A stretch of DNA of 64,000 nt from positions 744,001 through 808,000 of the forward strand of contig NZ_FNTG01000002.1 of NCBI RefSeq assembly GCF_900104795.1, in the 5' to 3' direction. Source of the stretch: Burkholderia sp. WP9. Lineage in GTDB: Bacteria > Pseudomonadota > Gammaproteobacteria > Burkholderiales > Burkholderiaceae. A program made the translations under genes and the position numbers. How positions within the stretch are numbered: position 1 is the first letter of the stretch; each line of letters opens with the position of its first letter. Below are positions 8,761 to 17,151 of the stretch, one piece after another. The notes beneath the pieces are model-generated. The model was not told where the DNA came from. It saw nothing but the letters and a program-made list of their open reading frames with translations, and made no database searches.

Positions 8761-9630
8761 ATGTTTGTTGCAATCGGCTGGGTTTTAGTGATCGGTTCGG
8801 TGATTGGCAGTTTTATCGGCGTGGGCGGCCATCTGCCGGCGCTGATTCAGCCATTCGAACTACTGTGCATCTTCGGCGCGGCAATCGGCGCGTTTGTCGT
8901 GAGCAATCCGACTTCCACACTGAAGAAAACCCTCAAGGCGATTCCCTCATGCTTTAAAAGCGGTGGCTACACCAAGGAGAAATATCTCGAGCTGATCGCG
9001 TTGCTTTACGAGTTGCTCCAGAAAGCGCGCAAGGAAGGCATGATGTCGCTCGAAGTCGACGTGGGCGCACCCGAAGAAAGCGTGCTTTTCCAGAAGTATC
9101 CGCATGTGCTGGAGGACCATCATCTGCTCGACTTCATCGTCGACTATCTGCGCATGATGTCCGGCGGCAATGTGAACGTGCTCGAAGTGCAGGACCTGAT
9201 GGACGAGGAACTGGCCACGCATCACGCGGAATCGACGGTCGCGGCCAACGCCATTCAGAAGATGGCGGACGGCCTGCCCGCCTTCGGTATCGTCGCCGCG
9301 GTCATGGGCGTGGTTCACACCATGGGTTCGGTTGGCGCGCCGCCCGCCGTGCTCGGCGAAATGATTGCAGGCGCGCTGGTCGGCACGTTCCTCGGCATTC
9401 TGCTCGCGTATGGCTTTATCGGCCCGCTGGCCGATCTGCTCAACGCCAAAGGCCGCGCTGAAGCCAAGCCGTATCAGTGCGTGAAGGCCGTGCTGCTCGC
9501 GTCGCTGTCCGGCTACGCGCCGCCGATCGCCGTCGAATTCGGCCGCAAGGTGCTGTTCACCGCGGACCGCCCGAGCTTCCAGGAACTCGACGACGCCGTG
9601 CGCGCCACCAAGATGCCGAAGTCGGCCTGA
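8761..9630 (+). CDS. motA: Flagellar motor stator protein MotA
   Basis: The proton-channel stator subunit, which forms a MotA5B2 complex in the inner membrane. At 289 residues it is close to the usual 285-295. It has two N-terminal membrane helices (about 2-21 and 28-49), a cytoplasmic loop with KARKEGMMSLE holding the charged residues that contact FliG, and two more helices starting PAFGIVAAVMGVV and MIAGALVGTFLGILLAYGFIGPL. The conserved prolines are present. GGAGAAAGT precedes the ATG. motB follows 11 bp downstream. No other flagellar genes are in the window. Confidence 0.95.
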   Translation: MFVAIGWVLVIGSVIGSFIGVGGHLPALIQPFELLCIFGAAIGAFVVSNPTSTLKKTLKAIPSCFKSGGYTKEKYLELIALLYELLQKARKEGMMSLEVDVGAPEESVLFQKYPHVLEDHHLLDFIVDYLRMMSGGNVNVLEVQDLMDEELATHHAESTVAANAIQKMADGLPAFGIVAAVMGVVHTMGSVGAPPAVLGEMIAGALVGTFLGILLAYGFIGPLADLLNAKGRAEAKPYQCVKAVLLASLSGYAPPIAVEFGRKVLFTADRPSFQELDDAVRATKMPKSA

Positions 9631-9641
9631 CGCGGAGCGGC

Positions 9642-10640
9642 ATGATGAGCGAAAGAAAATCGCGGGCGTCACGGGAGGAGCAGGCGCCGGCGCCTGTGAT
9701 TGTGCGCCGTTCGAGAAGGGGCGAAGATCATGGCGGCCATCACGGCGGCGCATGGAAAATCGCGTACGCCGATTTCGTCACTGCAATGATGGCGTTCTTC
9801 CTGCTGATGTGGCTGCTCGGCTCCACGTCGAAGTACGACAAGCAGGGGATCGAGGATTATTTCAACACACCGCTGTCGAGCCTGCTCGGCGGCAACGAAG
9901 GCACGGCTGCGGCGCGTCCGAGCGTGGTGCAGGGCGGCGGCCGCGACATCTCCGATACACGGCCCGGCGACGGCAGGAAGAGCCAGACCGAGACCCAACC
10001 CGCACCGTCCGCGACCGTCGCGCCGACCGTGGCGCCATCCGACGCGGCGCGCCTCGAACAACTGAAGGCGAAGCTCACCACGCTGATCGAACAGAGCCCA
10101 GCGTTGAAGGCGTTCAAGGATCAGATCCGCATCTCGATCACGAATGAAGGGCTGCGTATCGAGATCGTCGATTCGCAGAACCGGCCCATGTTTCCTTCCG
10201 GCAGCTCGAAGCTGCAACCGTATGCGGTAACGATCCTCACGCAGATCGGCGCCGCGCTCAACGACGTCGACAACCGCATTTCGATCGCCGGCCATACGGA
10301 TGCGGTGCCCTACACCGCGGGACCGGAGGGCTACTCGAACTGGGAACTGTCGTCCGAACGCGCCAACGCCGCGCGCCGCTCGCTCGTTGCCGGTGGCATG
10401 CATGGCGAAAAGCTGCTGCAGGTGCGCGGACTGGCGGACGTATTGCCGCTGAACAGCAATGTCGCCGATGAGCCGACCAACCGGCGCATCAGCATCCTGG
10501 TCCTGAACAAGGCCGCCGAGCTGGCATTTTTCCACGATGGCGGGCGCACCGCGATCGACGAAGCCGTTCCGGCGAGTTCAGCCATTCCCGCAGTAGCGGA
10601 ACGCTTGAAGCCTGTGACCGGTTCGCATAGCACGCCATAG
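9642..10640 (+). CDS. motB: Flagellar motor stator protein MotB
   Basis: The peptidoglycan-anchored stator subunit, 332 residues. The basic N-terminus is followed by the single membrane helix AYADFVTAMMAFFLLMWLLG. Asp44 in this helix is the proton-carrying residue. A Ser/Thr/Pro-rich plug and linker region (about 85-135) leads to an OmpA-like domain with ISIAGHTDAVPY, NWELSSERA and NRRISILV for peptidoglycan binding. Two adjacent ATGs exist at 9642 and 9645; the GGAG spacing slightly favours the second. Translation is probably coupled to motA. Confidence 0.95.
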   Translation: MMSERKSRASREEQAPAPVIVRRSRRGEDHGGHHGGAWKIAYADFVTAMMAFFLLMWLLGSTSKYDKQGIEDYFNTPLSSLLGGNEGTAAARPSVVQGGGRDISDTRPGDGRKSQTETQPAPSATVAPTVAPSDAARLEQLKAKLTTLIEQSPALKAFKDQIRISITNEGLRIEIVDSQNRPMFPSGSSKLQPYAVTILTQIGAALNDVDNRISIAGHTDAVPYTAGPEGYSNWELSSERANAARRSLVAGGMHGEKLLQVRGLADVLPLNSNVADEPTNRRISILVLNKAAELAFFHDGGRTAIDEAVPASSAIPAVAERLKPVTGSHSTP

Positions 10641-10730
10641 TATTTCTTCTGCCTCGCGCTTGATCGATCCAGCGCGTGCGCTCGGTCACGCACACTGCAA
10701 AGCCCATGCGGTGTGTATAGAATCGTACGC

Positions 10731-11414
10731 ATGCGCCCTGCCCCTTCCGAGCACCGGGAGCCCGAGCTTCCGCTGCATACGCCAAGTGTTTCGTCGGTGA
10801 CGCTGGCGGCGATCATCGCCGTCATTGCGTGGATCTCGATCGTCGCGCAAGCTGACGTCACGATCGACCGCACGCTCGCGCGCGGGTTGACCGTGCTCGA
10901 CGGCATCTCCCGCATGAGCAGTTACCTCACCAATCTGACGGCGCTCGCCTGCGCGATCTGTTTTACCTGCGTGGCGTTACGCGGGCACAGATCGGCGCCC
11001 GCGCGGTTTTTCCGGCAACCTACCGTCGTCACCGCGGTGGTGGTGTACATGGTGTTTGTCGGCATTGCGTACAACCTGCTGCTGCGAGGTTACTGGACGC
11101 CCACGGCATTCCGGCTGCTGCTTAACGAATCGCTTCACAGCGTCTTGCCCATGCTGGCCGCGCTTTACTGGGTGCTGTTCGTACCGCGCTTTCATTTGAG
11201 GCTGCGGCATTGTCTATTGTGGCTGGTGTATCCGCTGGCCTATCTCGGCGTCACCTTCTGGCGTGGGAGCCTGTCGGATTTCTATCCCTATCCGTTCATC
11301 AACGTCGAGCGGCTCGGAATCCGGCACGTCGTGGTGAATTCGGCGCTGCTGTTCGGCGGCTTTCTGATGCTCATGGCCGTCTTCGTGGGCATCAATTCCA
11401 GACGGCGGCGCTGA
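10731..11414 (+). CDS. Pr6Pr-like multi-pass membrane protein
   Basis: A 227-residue integral membrane protein with about six hydrophobic segments. Landmarks are MSSYLTNLTAL, LNESLHSVLPMLAALYWVLF, LLWLVYPLAYL and YPFINVERLG, the spacing of conserved Thr/Asn, His-x2-Pro and Tyr-Pro residues seen in the Pr6Pr/FAR-17a (AIG1-like) families. Function unknown. The ATG has no clear ribosome site. A GTG 18 bp upstream is an alternative but overlaps a TATAGAAT that could be a -10 box. Confidence 0.72.
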   Translation: MRPAPSEHREPELPLHTPSVSSVTLAAIIAVIAWISIVAQADVTIDRTLARGLTVLDGISRMSSYLTNLTALACAICFTCVALRGHRSAPARFFRQPTVVTAVVVYMVFVGIAYNLLLRGYWTPTAFRLLLNESLHSVLPMLAALYWVLFVPRFHLRLRHCLLWLVYPLAYLGVTFWRGSLSDFYPYPFINVERLGIRHVVVNSALLFGGFLMLMAVFVGINSRRRR

Positions 11415-11579
11415 TACGTTCCCGCTTCGTCAATTCTGCTTTTTCCCGGGCGCGCTTCTTGCGCCCTGTCTGGTGGACGTAAGCCGCGCCTTTCAGGGCG
11501 GCGTGCGCGGATCCTTGGTGTGCGGGTGTTGCGATTCGCAATGGCTCGCACGTAAATATGACAATGGGAGCAAAAACGT

Positions 11580-11867
11580 ATGGACACCAATTCGGCAGCG
11601 AACAAAGTGGAAGGCGCAGTCAAGGAAGTCGCGGGAAAGGTTCAGGGCGCGGCCGGCGATGTGCTGGGCGATACCGGCACCCAACTGGCCGGCAAGGCCA
11701 AAGAACTGAGCGGCAAGGCCCAGCAACTGTGCGCGAGCACCACGAGCCTCGTGCGTGAAACGACGGCGGAAAGTCCGTTCACGGCGATCGCGGTGGTGGC
11801 TCTCGCCGGTTTCGTGGCGGGCGCGCTGTGGGCGCACGGCGCCGCTGAGCGCGACTATCGCCGTTGA
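11580..11867 (+). CDS. CsbD-like stress protein with a C-terminal membrane anchor
   Basis: A 95-residue protein. The N-terminal half (NKVEGAVKEVAGKVQGAAGD) is the CsbD-type stress-response repeat. The C-terminal half (SPFTAIAVVALAGFVAGALWAH) is a Gly/Ala-rich membrane helix like those of the ElaB/YqjD (DUF883) ribosome-associated anchors, so it looks like a blend of the two. It is probably stress- or stationary-phase-induced, by family analogy. GGGAG lies 9 bp before the ATG. A strong terminator follows. Confidence 0.8.
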   Translation: MDTNSAANKVEGAVKEVAGKVQGAAGDVLGDTGTQLAGKAKELSGKAQQLCASTTSLVRETTAESPFTAIAVVALAGFVAGALWAHGAAERDYRR

Positions 11868-11885
11868 TTGTCGACGCGTTTGATC

Positions 11886-11924
11886 AACGGGCGATCGGCT
11901 TCTGTCGATCGCCCGTTTCGCTTT
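11886..11924 (+). terminator. Intrinsic terminator between the CsbD-like gene and exonuclease III
   Basis: A perfect 12-bp stem, AACGGGCGATCG / CGATCGCCCGTT, with an 8-nt loop (11886-11917), followed by TCGCTTT. It sits between convergent genes and may act in both directions. Confidence 0.8.
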
Positions 11925-12735
11925 ATGCGCTGCTTTTCTTGCGGCGTCCCGCACCCATATCAAGTTCGACCCACGCGGGCGCGTGATCGCTCGCGTGCGG
12001 CTCGCCACGCACCCACCGATCGACACCCGCATCGCGCAAGCGCGGCGCGAGGTCGGCGCTCAGCAGCAGATGGTCGATACGCAATCCGGAGTTCGTGTCC
12101 CAGTGGCGGCGAAAATAGTCCCAGAAGGTATAGACCCGTTCTTCGCCGAAATGCGTTCGCAATGCGTCGGTCCAGCCTTGCGCGAGCAATCGCTGATAAC
12201 GCTCGCGGCTCTCGGGTTGCAGCAGCGCGTCTTTTAGCCACGAGCGCGGGTTGTAGATGTCTTCGTCGGTCGGCACCACGTTGAAGTCGCCCGCCAGCAC
12301 CACTGGATGACCGCTCTTGTAGAGGTCCGCCGCGTGCTTGATCAGATGATCGAACCACGCCAGCTTGTAGTCGAATTTGGGGCCGGGCTGGGGATTGCCG
12401 TTGGGCAGATAGAGGCACGCCACCAGCACGCCGCCAACCGCGGCTTCGAGATACCGGCTATGCGTGTCCGCCTCGAAACCCGGCAGGCCGCGGCGGCTCT
12501 CCAGCGGCGCCGCGCCTTTCGACAGGATCGCCACGCCGTTCCATGCGCTCTGCCCCTGCCAGATCGCCCCATAGCCCACGTCGCGCAGCTGCTCGACGGG
12601 AAACGCGCTGTCCACCGCCTTGAGTTCCTGCAGGCAGACAATGTCGGGCGTCTCGCGTTCGAGCCATTGCAACAGCGCCGGCAGGCGCGAGCGAATTCCG
12701 TTGATGTTGAAGGTCGCGATTCGAAGCCTGGCCAC
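11923..12735 (-). CDS. xth: Exodeoxyribonuclease III
   Basis: A DNA repair enzyme: AP endonuclease, 3' phosphodiesterase and 3'-5' exonuclease. The 270-residue EEP-fold protein shows RIATFNINGIRSRL, CLQELK (metal Glu), YLPNGNP, VLAGDFNVVPTDEDI, TFWDYF, LRIDHLLLS and the terminal SDHAPAWVEL catalytic His. The GTG start is chosen because AGAGAGG lies 7 bp upstream; the ATG 18 bp earlier overlaps that site. It is convergent with the CsbD-like gene. Confidence 0.95.
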   Translation of the reverse strand: MARLRIATFNINGIRSRLPALLQWLERETPDIVCLQELKAVDSAFPVEQLRDVGYGAIWQGQSAWNGVAILSKGAAPLESRRGLPGFEADTHSRYLEAAVGGVLVACLYLPNGNPQPGPKFDYKLAWFDHLIKHAADLYKSGHPVVLAGDFNVVPTDEDIYNPRSWLKDALLQPESRERYQRLLAQGWTDALRTHFGEERVYTFWDYFRRHWDTNSGLRIDHLLLSADLAPRLRDAGVDRWVRGEPHASDHAPAWVELDMGAGRRKKSSA

Positions 12736-12759
12736 GACGTGTCCTCTCTGCAATGCGCG

Positions 12760-12978
12760 TTATTGCGCCGCCGCGTCGCACCATTCCATTGCGTAGGACT
12801 TCGCGCATGAAATGGCGTCGGCTTCACTGGAAAAGGCGTCGATGTCGCCGGAATCGTGCGAGCGGACGTGTTCGTTTTTGTGCGGCACGTGAGTGATCTT
12901 CGCTCTCGCGTGGTAAAGGCCGTCTTCCGCGTGGCGGGCGCGGCAATCGATATGGAAATGCCTGTAGTCGAACTGCAT
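12760..12978 (-). CDS. Small conserved-looking hypothetical protein (72 residues)
   Basis: Not recognised. MQFDYRHFHIDCRARHAEDGLYHARAKITH is followed by an acidic middle and SEADAISCAKSYAMEWCD, a predicted alpha/beta mini-domain. The AAAGGAGAGCGA ribosome site before the ATG is excellent and argues that it is translated. It lies just upstream of exonuclease III on the same strand. The composition (His, Asp, Cys) differs from out-of-frame noise in this GC-rich DNA. Confidence 0.6.
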   Translation of the reverse strand: MQFDYRHFHIDCRARHAEDGLYHARAKITHVPHKNEHVRSHDSGDIDAFSSEADAISCAKSYAMEWCDAAAQ

Positions 12979-13120
12979 TCGCTCTCCTTTGAACACGCTT
13001 CACTTCACCTGCCCTAGCATCGCTTATACCCGGGCGGGCTTGCTCGCGAGCAGCGATTCGCGCAGGCCGGCTCGCGCGCGTGATGGCCGCCGCGAGCCGG
13101 TGCATTCAGCTATGCGCGAT

Positions 13121-15244
13121 TCAATTCGGCACGTTCACCGCGCCATTGCTCACCGTAATCGCGTTGACGCCGGGGCTCGCCGCGATCGCCGGCAGATTGG
13201 CCGTGGTCAGTTGCGGCGCGGCGCCCGGCGAGCCGCCACGCGGTATGGTGTGAATCACCTGGGACGGCGGCAATGGCGTGCCGTTTTTCAGATGGCTCCA
13301 CATCAGATTGAGCGCCTGAATGTTGTAGTAATGCAGCGGCACGAAGCGTGAATCGAAGCCCGCCACGCCGAGGAACGCATCGAAATGCTGGGCGTTCGTC
13401 ACTTCATAGAACGATAGCTTGCTCGCGCCGCCTTCGCTCAGCTGGTTCAAGCCGAGATACGGCCGCGACGCGTGGTTGATCGGCACCAGGGCATCCGCGC
13501 GACCCTGCACGATGATGGCGGGCTTGCCATGCAGGTTCGCATTCACACGAATGGCTTCGACGCTGCCGGTGAGCGTGCCGTTGGTCCACAGCGTGCGCAG
13601 ACAGGAGGCCCCCGCAAAGCTGCCGTCGGCGCTCGCCAGCCGATGGTCCGCCGCGCCTGCGCCCGGGTTGAAGACGAGGTTGATGCCGTTGGTCGGAGGC
13701 ACGCCGTTGCCATTGCCGAACACCGTGAGCATCGGCGACACCGCCGGCGTCACGCCAGCCGCTCCCGCCGCGCTCGTCGTGCCGAAGCTGAACGCGCAGA
13801 GGTTGGCGGTCACGCTCGCTTTCGCGTACGCATCCGCATAGGTCACGGCAACGGCCGGCACCGCCTGCGAGTCCCACATCGGCGCTTGCAGCACGTCGGA
13901 GTCGGTCTGATAGCCGTTTTGATGCAGAAGCGCGAGCGCGTTGATCGCCTGGGTCGTCGTGTTCGTGCCCGCGATCACACCCGCGCTCGCCAGCGACGTG
14001 CATCGCGCGGTGCGAATCGACGTGGTGGTGGCAAGCGGCAACGCTGTCAGATATGGCGCGCCGGCCGCGGCGGGCGCGAGCGCCGCGCACGGTTGCAGCA
14101 TATTGGCGAGCGTCATGTAGTCGGCGAGCGGCTTGCCGAATGCGCCGACCGGCACGCCGCCCTGCGCCACCGAGACCTGCGCGGGCAGCCGCAAATTGAT
14201 CTGCGGCTCGCCCACGACCACCGCGGTGATCCAGCCGGACGTGTCCTGTTCCGCCGCCGCGAGCGACGCGCCGCCGCCGTTGCTCACCGAAGCCGCGATG
14301 GTCGTGATGCTGCCGTTCTCGTAGCGCACGTTGCGGGTCGCTCCGTTGAGCGTGCCATACGAGTCGTTGAGCGCCCAATACGCGAACTGGATCGCCTGCA
14401 AGGTATTCTTGCCCCAGTCCTTCTCCGGATTCTGCTGCGAGTGCGCGTGCTTGAATGCGTAGCGATTCGGGAACTGGTTGTTGTAAGTCGCGAGATCGGT
14501 ATTGCCGAGGTTGGCCGTGAAGAAACTGTTCTTGCCCGCCGCAGTGGCATCCTGCAACGTGCCGTCGATCAGCGTAACCCGATTGGAAGACAGCTCATGC
14601 GCGCCGTTGCCGCTGCCTTTATCGTTGTAGGCCACCGCGCAACCGCGCTTGAGACCCCACTCGCCGGCCGCCGAAATCGCGCCGTACACGCCGCGCGAAC
14701 CGGATGACGTAGCCGTGACAATGCACGGCTGATCCGGATTGAAGCTCGCCGGAATCTGCACCAGCATGGTGACGTTCTGCGTGCCGCTGCCGTCGTCGGC
14801 GAAGGCGAGATATTCCTTGCCGGCGATCTTGCCCTCGCCGAGCGTGTCGTTGCCGTTCAGGTCGACATTGGGTCCCCAGAAACGTCCATAGCCCCCGTTC
14901 GCGGTCATGTCCACGAGCGCGCGATAGTTCGCCCAGATAGCGAGGCGCCGCAGTTCGGCGGCAGTCGGTTGCGCAGCGTTGGCAATGGCTGGCGCCGTGG
15001 CCGAAGCGAGGCCGGTCTTGCCGAGACCCGCGGTGAGCAGGTCGTCGGTATTGCCGTCGTAGGACTGGGTTCTTACCGAGGCACTGGCGATAAAGCTCGG
15101 CAGCGTGTTCGTTGGCGGCGGCGAATTGACTTCATCGCTGCCGTGGCATGCGCTCAACACGACCGTCACGGCCACCATGGCGGCCAGGGTTCGTACCAGC
15201 GGCACGGGTCTCGACGCGGGCTTGAATCGGGGCATTACTGTCAT
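13121..15244 (-). CDS. D-(-)-3-hydroxybutyrate oligomer hydrolase (lipoprotein)
   Basis: A 707-residue enzyme that hydrolyses 3-hydroxybutyrate oligomers released from polyhydroxybutyrate. The N-terminus has a lipoprotein signal ending VVLSAC (Cys33), so it is probably membrane-attached or secreted. Residues 100-720 match the 3HB-oligomer hydrolase family: WANYRALVDMTANGGYGR, IVTATSSGSRGVYGAI, a serine-nucleophile context ASVSNGGGASL (Ser321), GRADALVPINHASRPY, and the late NAQHFDAFLG carrying the likely catalytic His. GGAG precedes the ATG. It is divergent from the paoABC-like operon. Confidence 0.93.
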   Translation of the reverse strand: MTVMPRFKPASRPVPLVRTLAAMVAVTVVLSACHGSDEVNSPPPTNTLPSFIASASVRTQSYDGNTDDLLTAGLGKTGLASATAPAIANAAQPTAAELRRLAIWANYRALVDMTANGGYGRFWGPNVDLNGNDTLGEGKIAGKEYLAFADDGSGTQNVTMLVQIPASFNPDQPCIVTATSSGSRGVYGAISAAGEWGLKRGCAVAYNDKGSGNGAHELSSNRVTLIDGTLQDATAAGKNSFFTANLGNTDLATYNNQFPNRYAFKHAHSQQNPEKDWGKNTLQAIQFAYWALNDSYGTLNGATRNVRYENGSITTIAASVSNGGGASLAAAEQDTSGWITAVVVGEPQINLRLPAQVSVAQGGVPVGAFGKPLADYMTLANMLQPCAALAPAAAGAPYLTALPLATTTSIRTARCTSLASAGVIAGTNTTTQAINALALLHQNGYQTDSDVLQAPMWDSQAVPAVAVTYADAYAKASVTANLCAFSFGTTSAAGAAGVTPAVSPMLTVFGNGNGVPPTNGINLVFNPGAGAADHRLASADGSFAGASCLRTLWTNGTLTGSVEAIRVNANLHGKPAIIVQGRADALVPINHASRPYLGLNQLSEGGASKLSFYEVTNAQHFDAFLGVAGFDSRFVPLHYYNIQALNLMWSHLKNGTPLPPSQVIHTIPRGGSPGAAPQLTTANLPAIAASPGVNAITVSNGAVNVPN

Positions 15245-15269
15245 TGGCTGTCTCCGATATTTGCTAATA

Positions 15270-15287
15270 CCGTTGTGTATGCAACGG
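15270..15287. promoter_or_regulatory. Inverted repeat in the divergent promoter region
   Basis: A perfect 6-bp inverted repeat with a 6-nt spacer (CCGTTG-TGTATG-CAACGG) lies midway between the leftward oligomer hydrolase and the rightward molybdoenzyme operon, a position suited to a shared operator. The regulator is unknown. Confidence 0.4.
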
Positions 15288-15385
15288 CACCGAAATTGCT
15301 GCGTGATGTCCAATGGATCGCGACGCTTCGGATACCGACGCATCGCTAGCCTGCATCGACCTTTCAACGGAGTCAACAGAACGTC

Positions 15386-16138
15386 ATGTCCACGCATAAC
15401 GAATGTCCGGATCCGAGTGACGAGTCAGCCGCCACCCCACCCCAACCTTCACGCCGCCGCTTCCTTCAATCGGCTGCCGCTGCCGCCACGATCGGCGCGG
15501 CGCCGCATCTGCGCGCACAAACCCAAACCCCTGCCGCACCGCCGGTCCAAGCTCGTCAAGCCATACCGCCGCGCCCGGTCACGTTGACCGTGAACGGCCG
15601 CCCGTACACGCTGCAACTCGAGCCGCGCGTGACCCTGCTCGATGCACTGCGCGAATACGCAGGCCTGATGGGCACGAAGAAAGGCTGCGATCGAGGACAA
15701 TGCGGCGCCTGCACGGTGCTCGCCGATGGCCGCCGCATCAACGCCTGTTTGACGCTTGCCGTGATGCACGAGGGCGAGACCATCACCACGGTCGAAGGGC
15801 TCGCCAGCAATGGCGCATTGAGTCCGATGCAGCGCGCGTTCATCGAACACGACGCCTTTCAGTGCGGTTACTGTACGCCCGGGCAGTTGTGCTCCGCGAC
15901 CGCCCTGCTGAATGAATTTCGTACCGGCACGGCGAGCACCGTCACGGCCGATGTCCGCAGCCGTCCCGCACAACTCTCCGATGATGAAATCCGCGAACGC
16001 ATGAGCGGCAATATTTGCCGCTGCGGCGCGTACGCGAACATCGTGGCCGCCGTGCGCGCGGTGCATGAAGACGGCGGCCAGAACAGCAATGCTGCGGGCA
16101 CCGACACGATGGGCAGCGGCAACAGCCGCAACGCCTGA
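15386..16138 (+). CDS. paoA: Periplasmic aldehyde oxidoreductase, [2Fe-2S] subunit (PaoA/YagT-like)
   Basis: The iron-sulfur subunit of a xanthine-oxidase-family aldehyde dehydrogenase. The N-terminus has a twin-arginine signal, [12 protein letters not shown] (22-33), so the assembled complex is exported folded. The plant-type cluster ligands are Cys101, 106, 109 and 121; the second cluster ligands are Cys160, 163, 211 and 213. At 250 residues it is slightly longer than the usual ~230 because of a Ser/Gly-rich tail. It is first in the operon; the FAD subunit starts 11 bp after its stop. Confidence 0.93.
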   Translation: MSTHNECPDPSDESAATPPQPSRRRFLQSAAAAATIGAAPHLRAQTQTPAAPPVQARQAIPPRPVTLTVNGRPYTLQLEPRVTLLDALREYAGLMGTKKGCDRGQCGACTVLADGRRINACLTLAVMHEGETITTVEGLASNGALSPMQRAFIEHDAFQCGYCTPGQLCSATALLNEFRTGTASTVTADVRSRPAQLSDDEIRERMSGNICRCGAYANIVAAVRAVHEDGGQNSNAAGTDTMGSGNSRNA

Positions 16139-16149
16139 GGAGCGACAGC

Positions 16150-17151
16150 ATGGATGCGATCTCTTACGAACGCGCCGGCGACGTCGCCGGTGCAGTGCGG
16201 GCGGCGCAGCAGCCGGGCGCGGTGTTCATCGGCGGCGGCACCAACCTGCTCGATCTGATGAAGGGCGGCGTAGCGCGGCCGGTGCGGCTGATCGATATCA
16301 CGCATATCAGCGGCCTCGATACGGTCACGACGCTGCCCGATGGCGGCATCCGGATCGGCGCGCTGGTACGCAATAGCGATGCGGCCAACCACGCGCTGGT
16401 GCGCGAACAATACCCGTTGCTCACGCAAGCATTTTTGTCGGGCGCGTCGTCGCAGTTGCGCAATATGGCGACCGTAGGCGGCAATCTGCTGCAACGCACC
16501 CGTTGCGGCTACTTCTACGACACGGCCTTCACGCAGTGCAACAAGCGCATGCCGGGCAGCGGCTGCGCGGCGCTCGACGGCCACAATCGCACGCATGCGA
16601 TTCTCGGCGCGAGTCCCCAATGCATCGCGGTGAATCCGTCGGATATGAGCGTGGCGCTGGCCGCGCTCGACGCCGTGGTGCGCGTGAGCGGTCCCGCAGG
16701 CGAGCGGATCATTGCGTTCGCTGATTTCCACCGGCTGCCTGGCGAGCGGCCCGATGTCGATACGACCTTGCAGCCGGGCGAACTGATTACCGCCGTCGAT
16801 CTGCCGCCGCCGCTCTTCAGCGCGAACTCCCATTACCTCAAAGTGCGTGACCGGGCCAGTTACGCATTCGCGCTGGTTTCGGTTGCCGCCGCATTGCAGA
16901 TGGATGGCGACCGCGTGAGGACCGTGCGTATCGCGTTAGGCGGCGTGGCACACAAGCCGTGGCGCGCGAGCGCGGCGGAGCAGATGCTCAATGGCCAGCC
17001 GCTCACGCAAGCCACGCTGAAGAACGCCGCCTCGGCCGCATTGCGCGAAGCCCGGCCGCAACACGACAATCGCTTCAAGGTGCAGCTCGCGCAGCGCGCG
17101 ATCGTGCGCGCCGTGAATCAGGCCGCCGGCCGCGCGGGAGGTGTCGCATGA
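16150..17151 (+). CDS. paoB: Periplasmic aldehyde oxidoreductase, FAD subunit (PaoB/YagS-like)
   Basis: A 333-residue FAD-binding subunit. The flavin motifs are [18 protein letters not shown] and [15 protein letters not shown]. The insert [22 protein letters not shown] contains the extra cysteines that hold a [4Fe-4S] cluster, characteristic of the PaoB/YagS branch rather than ordinary xanthine dehydrogenases. It relays electrons from the Mo centre. GAGGAGCGACAGC precedes the ATG, and the stop overlaps the start of the next gene by 4 bp. Confidence 0.93.
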   Translation: MDAISYERAGDVAGAVRAAQQPGAVFIGGGTNLLDLMKGGVARPVRLIDITHISGLDTVTTLPDGGIRIGALVRNSDAANHALVREQYPLLTQAFLSGASSQLRNMATVGGNLLQRTRCGYFYDTAFTQCNKRMPGSGCAALDGHNRTHAILGASPQCIAVNPSDMSVALAALDAVVRVSGPAGERIIAFADFHRLPGERPDVDTTLQPGELITAVDLPPPLFSANSHYLKVRDRASYAFALVSVAAALQMDGDRVRTVRIALGGVAHKPWRASAAEQMLNGQPLTQATLKNAASAALREARPQHDNRFKVQLAQRAIVRAVNQAAGRAGGVA

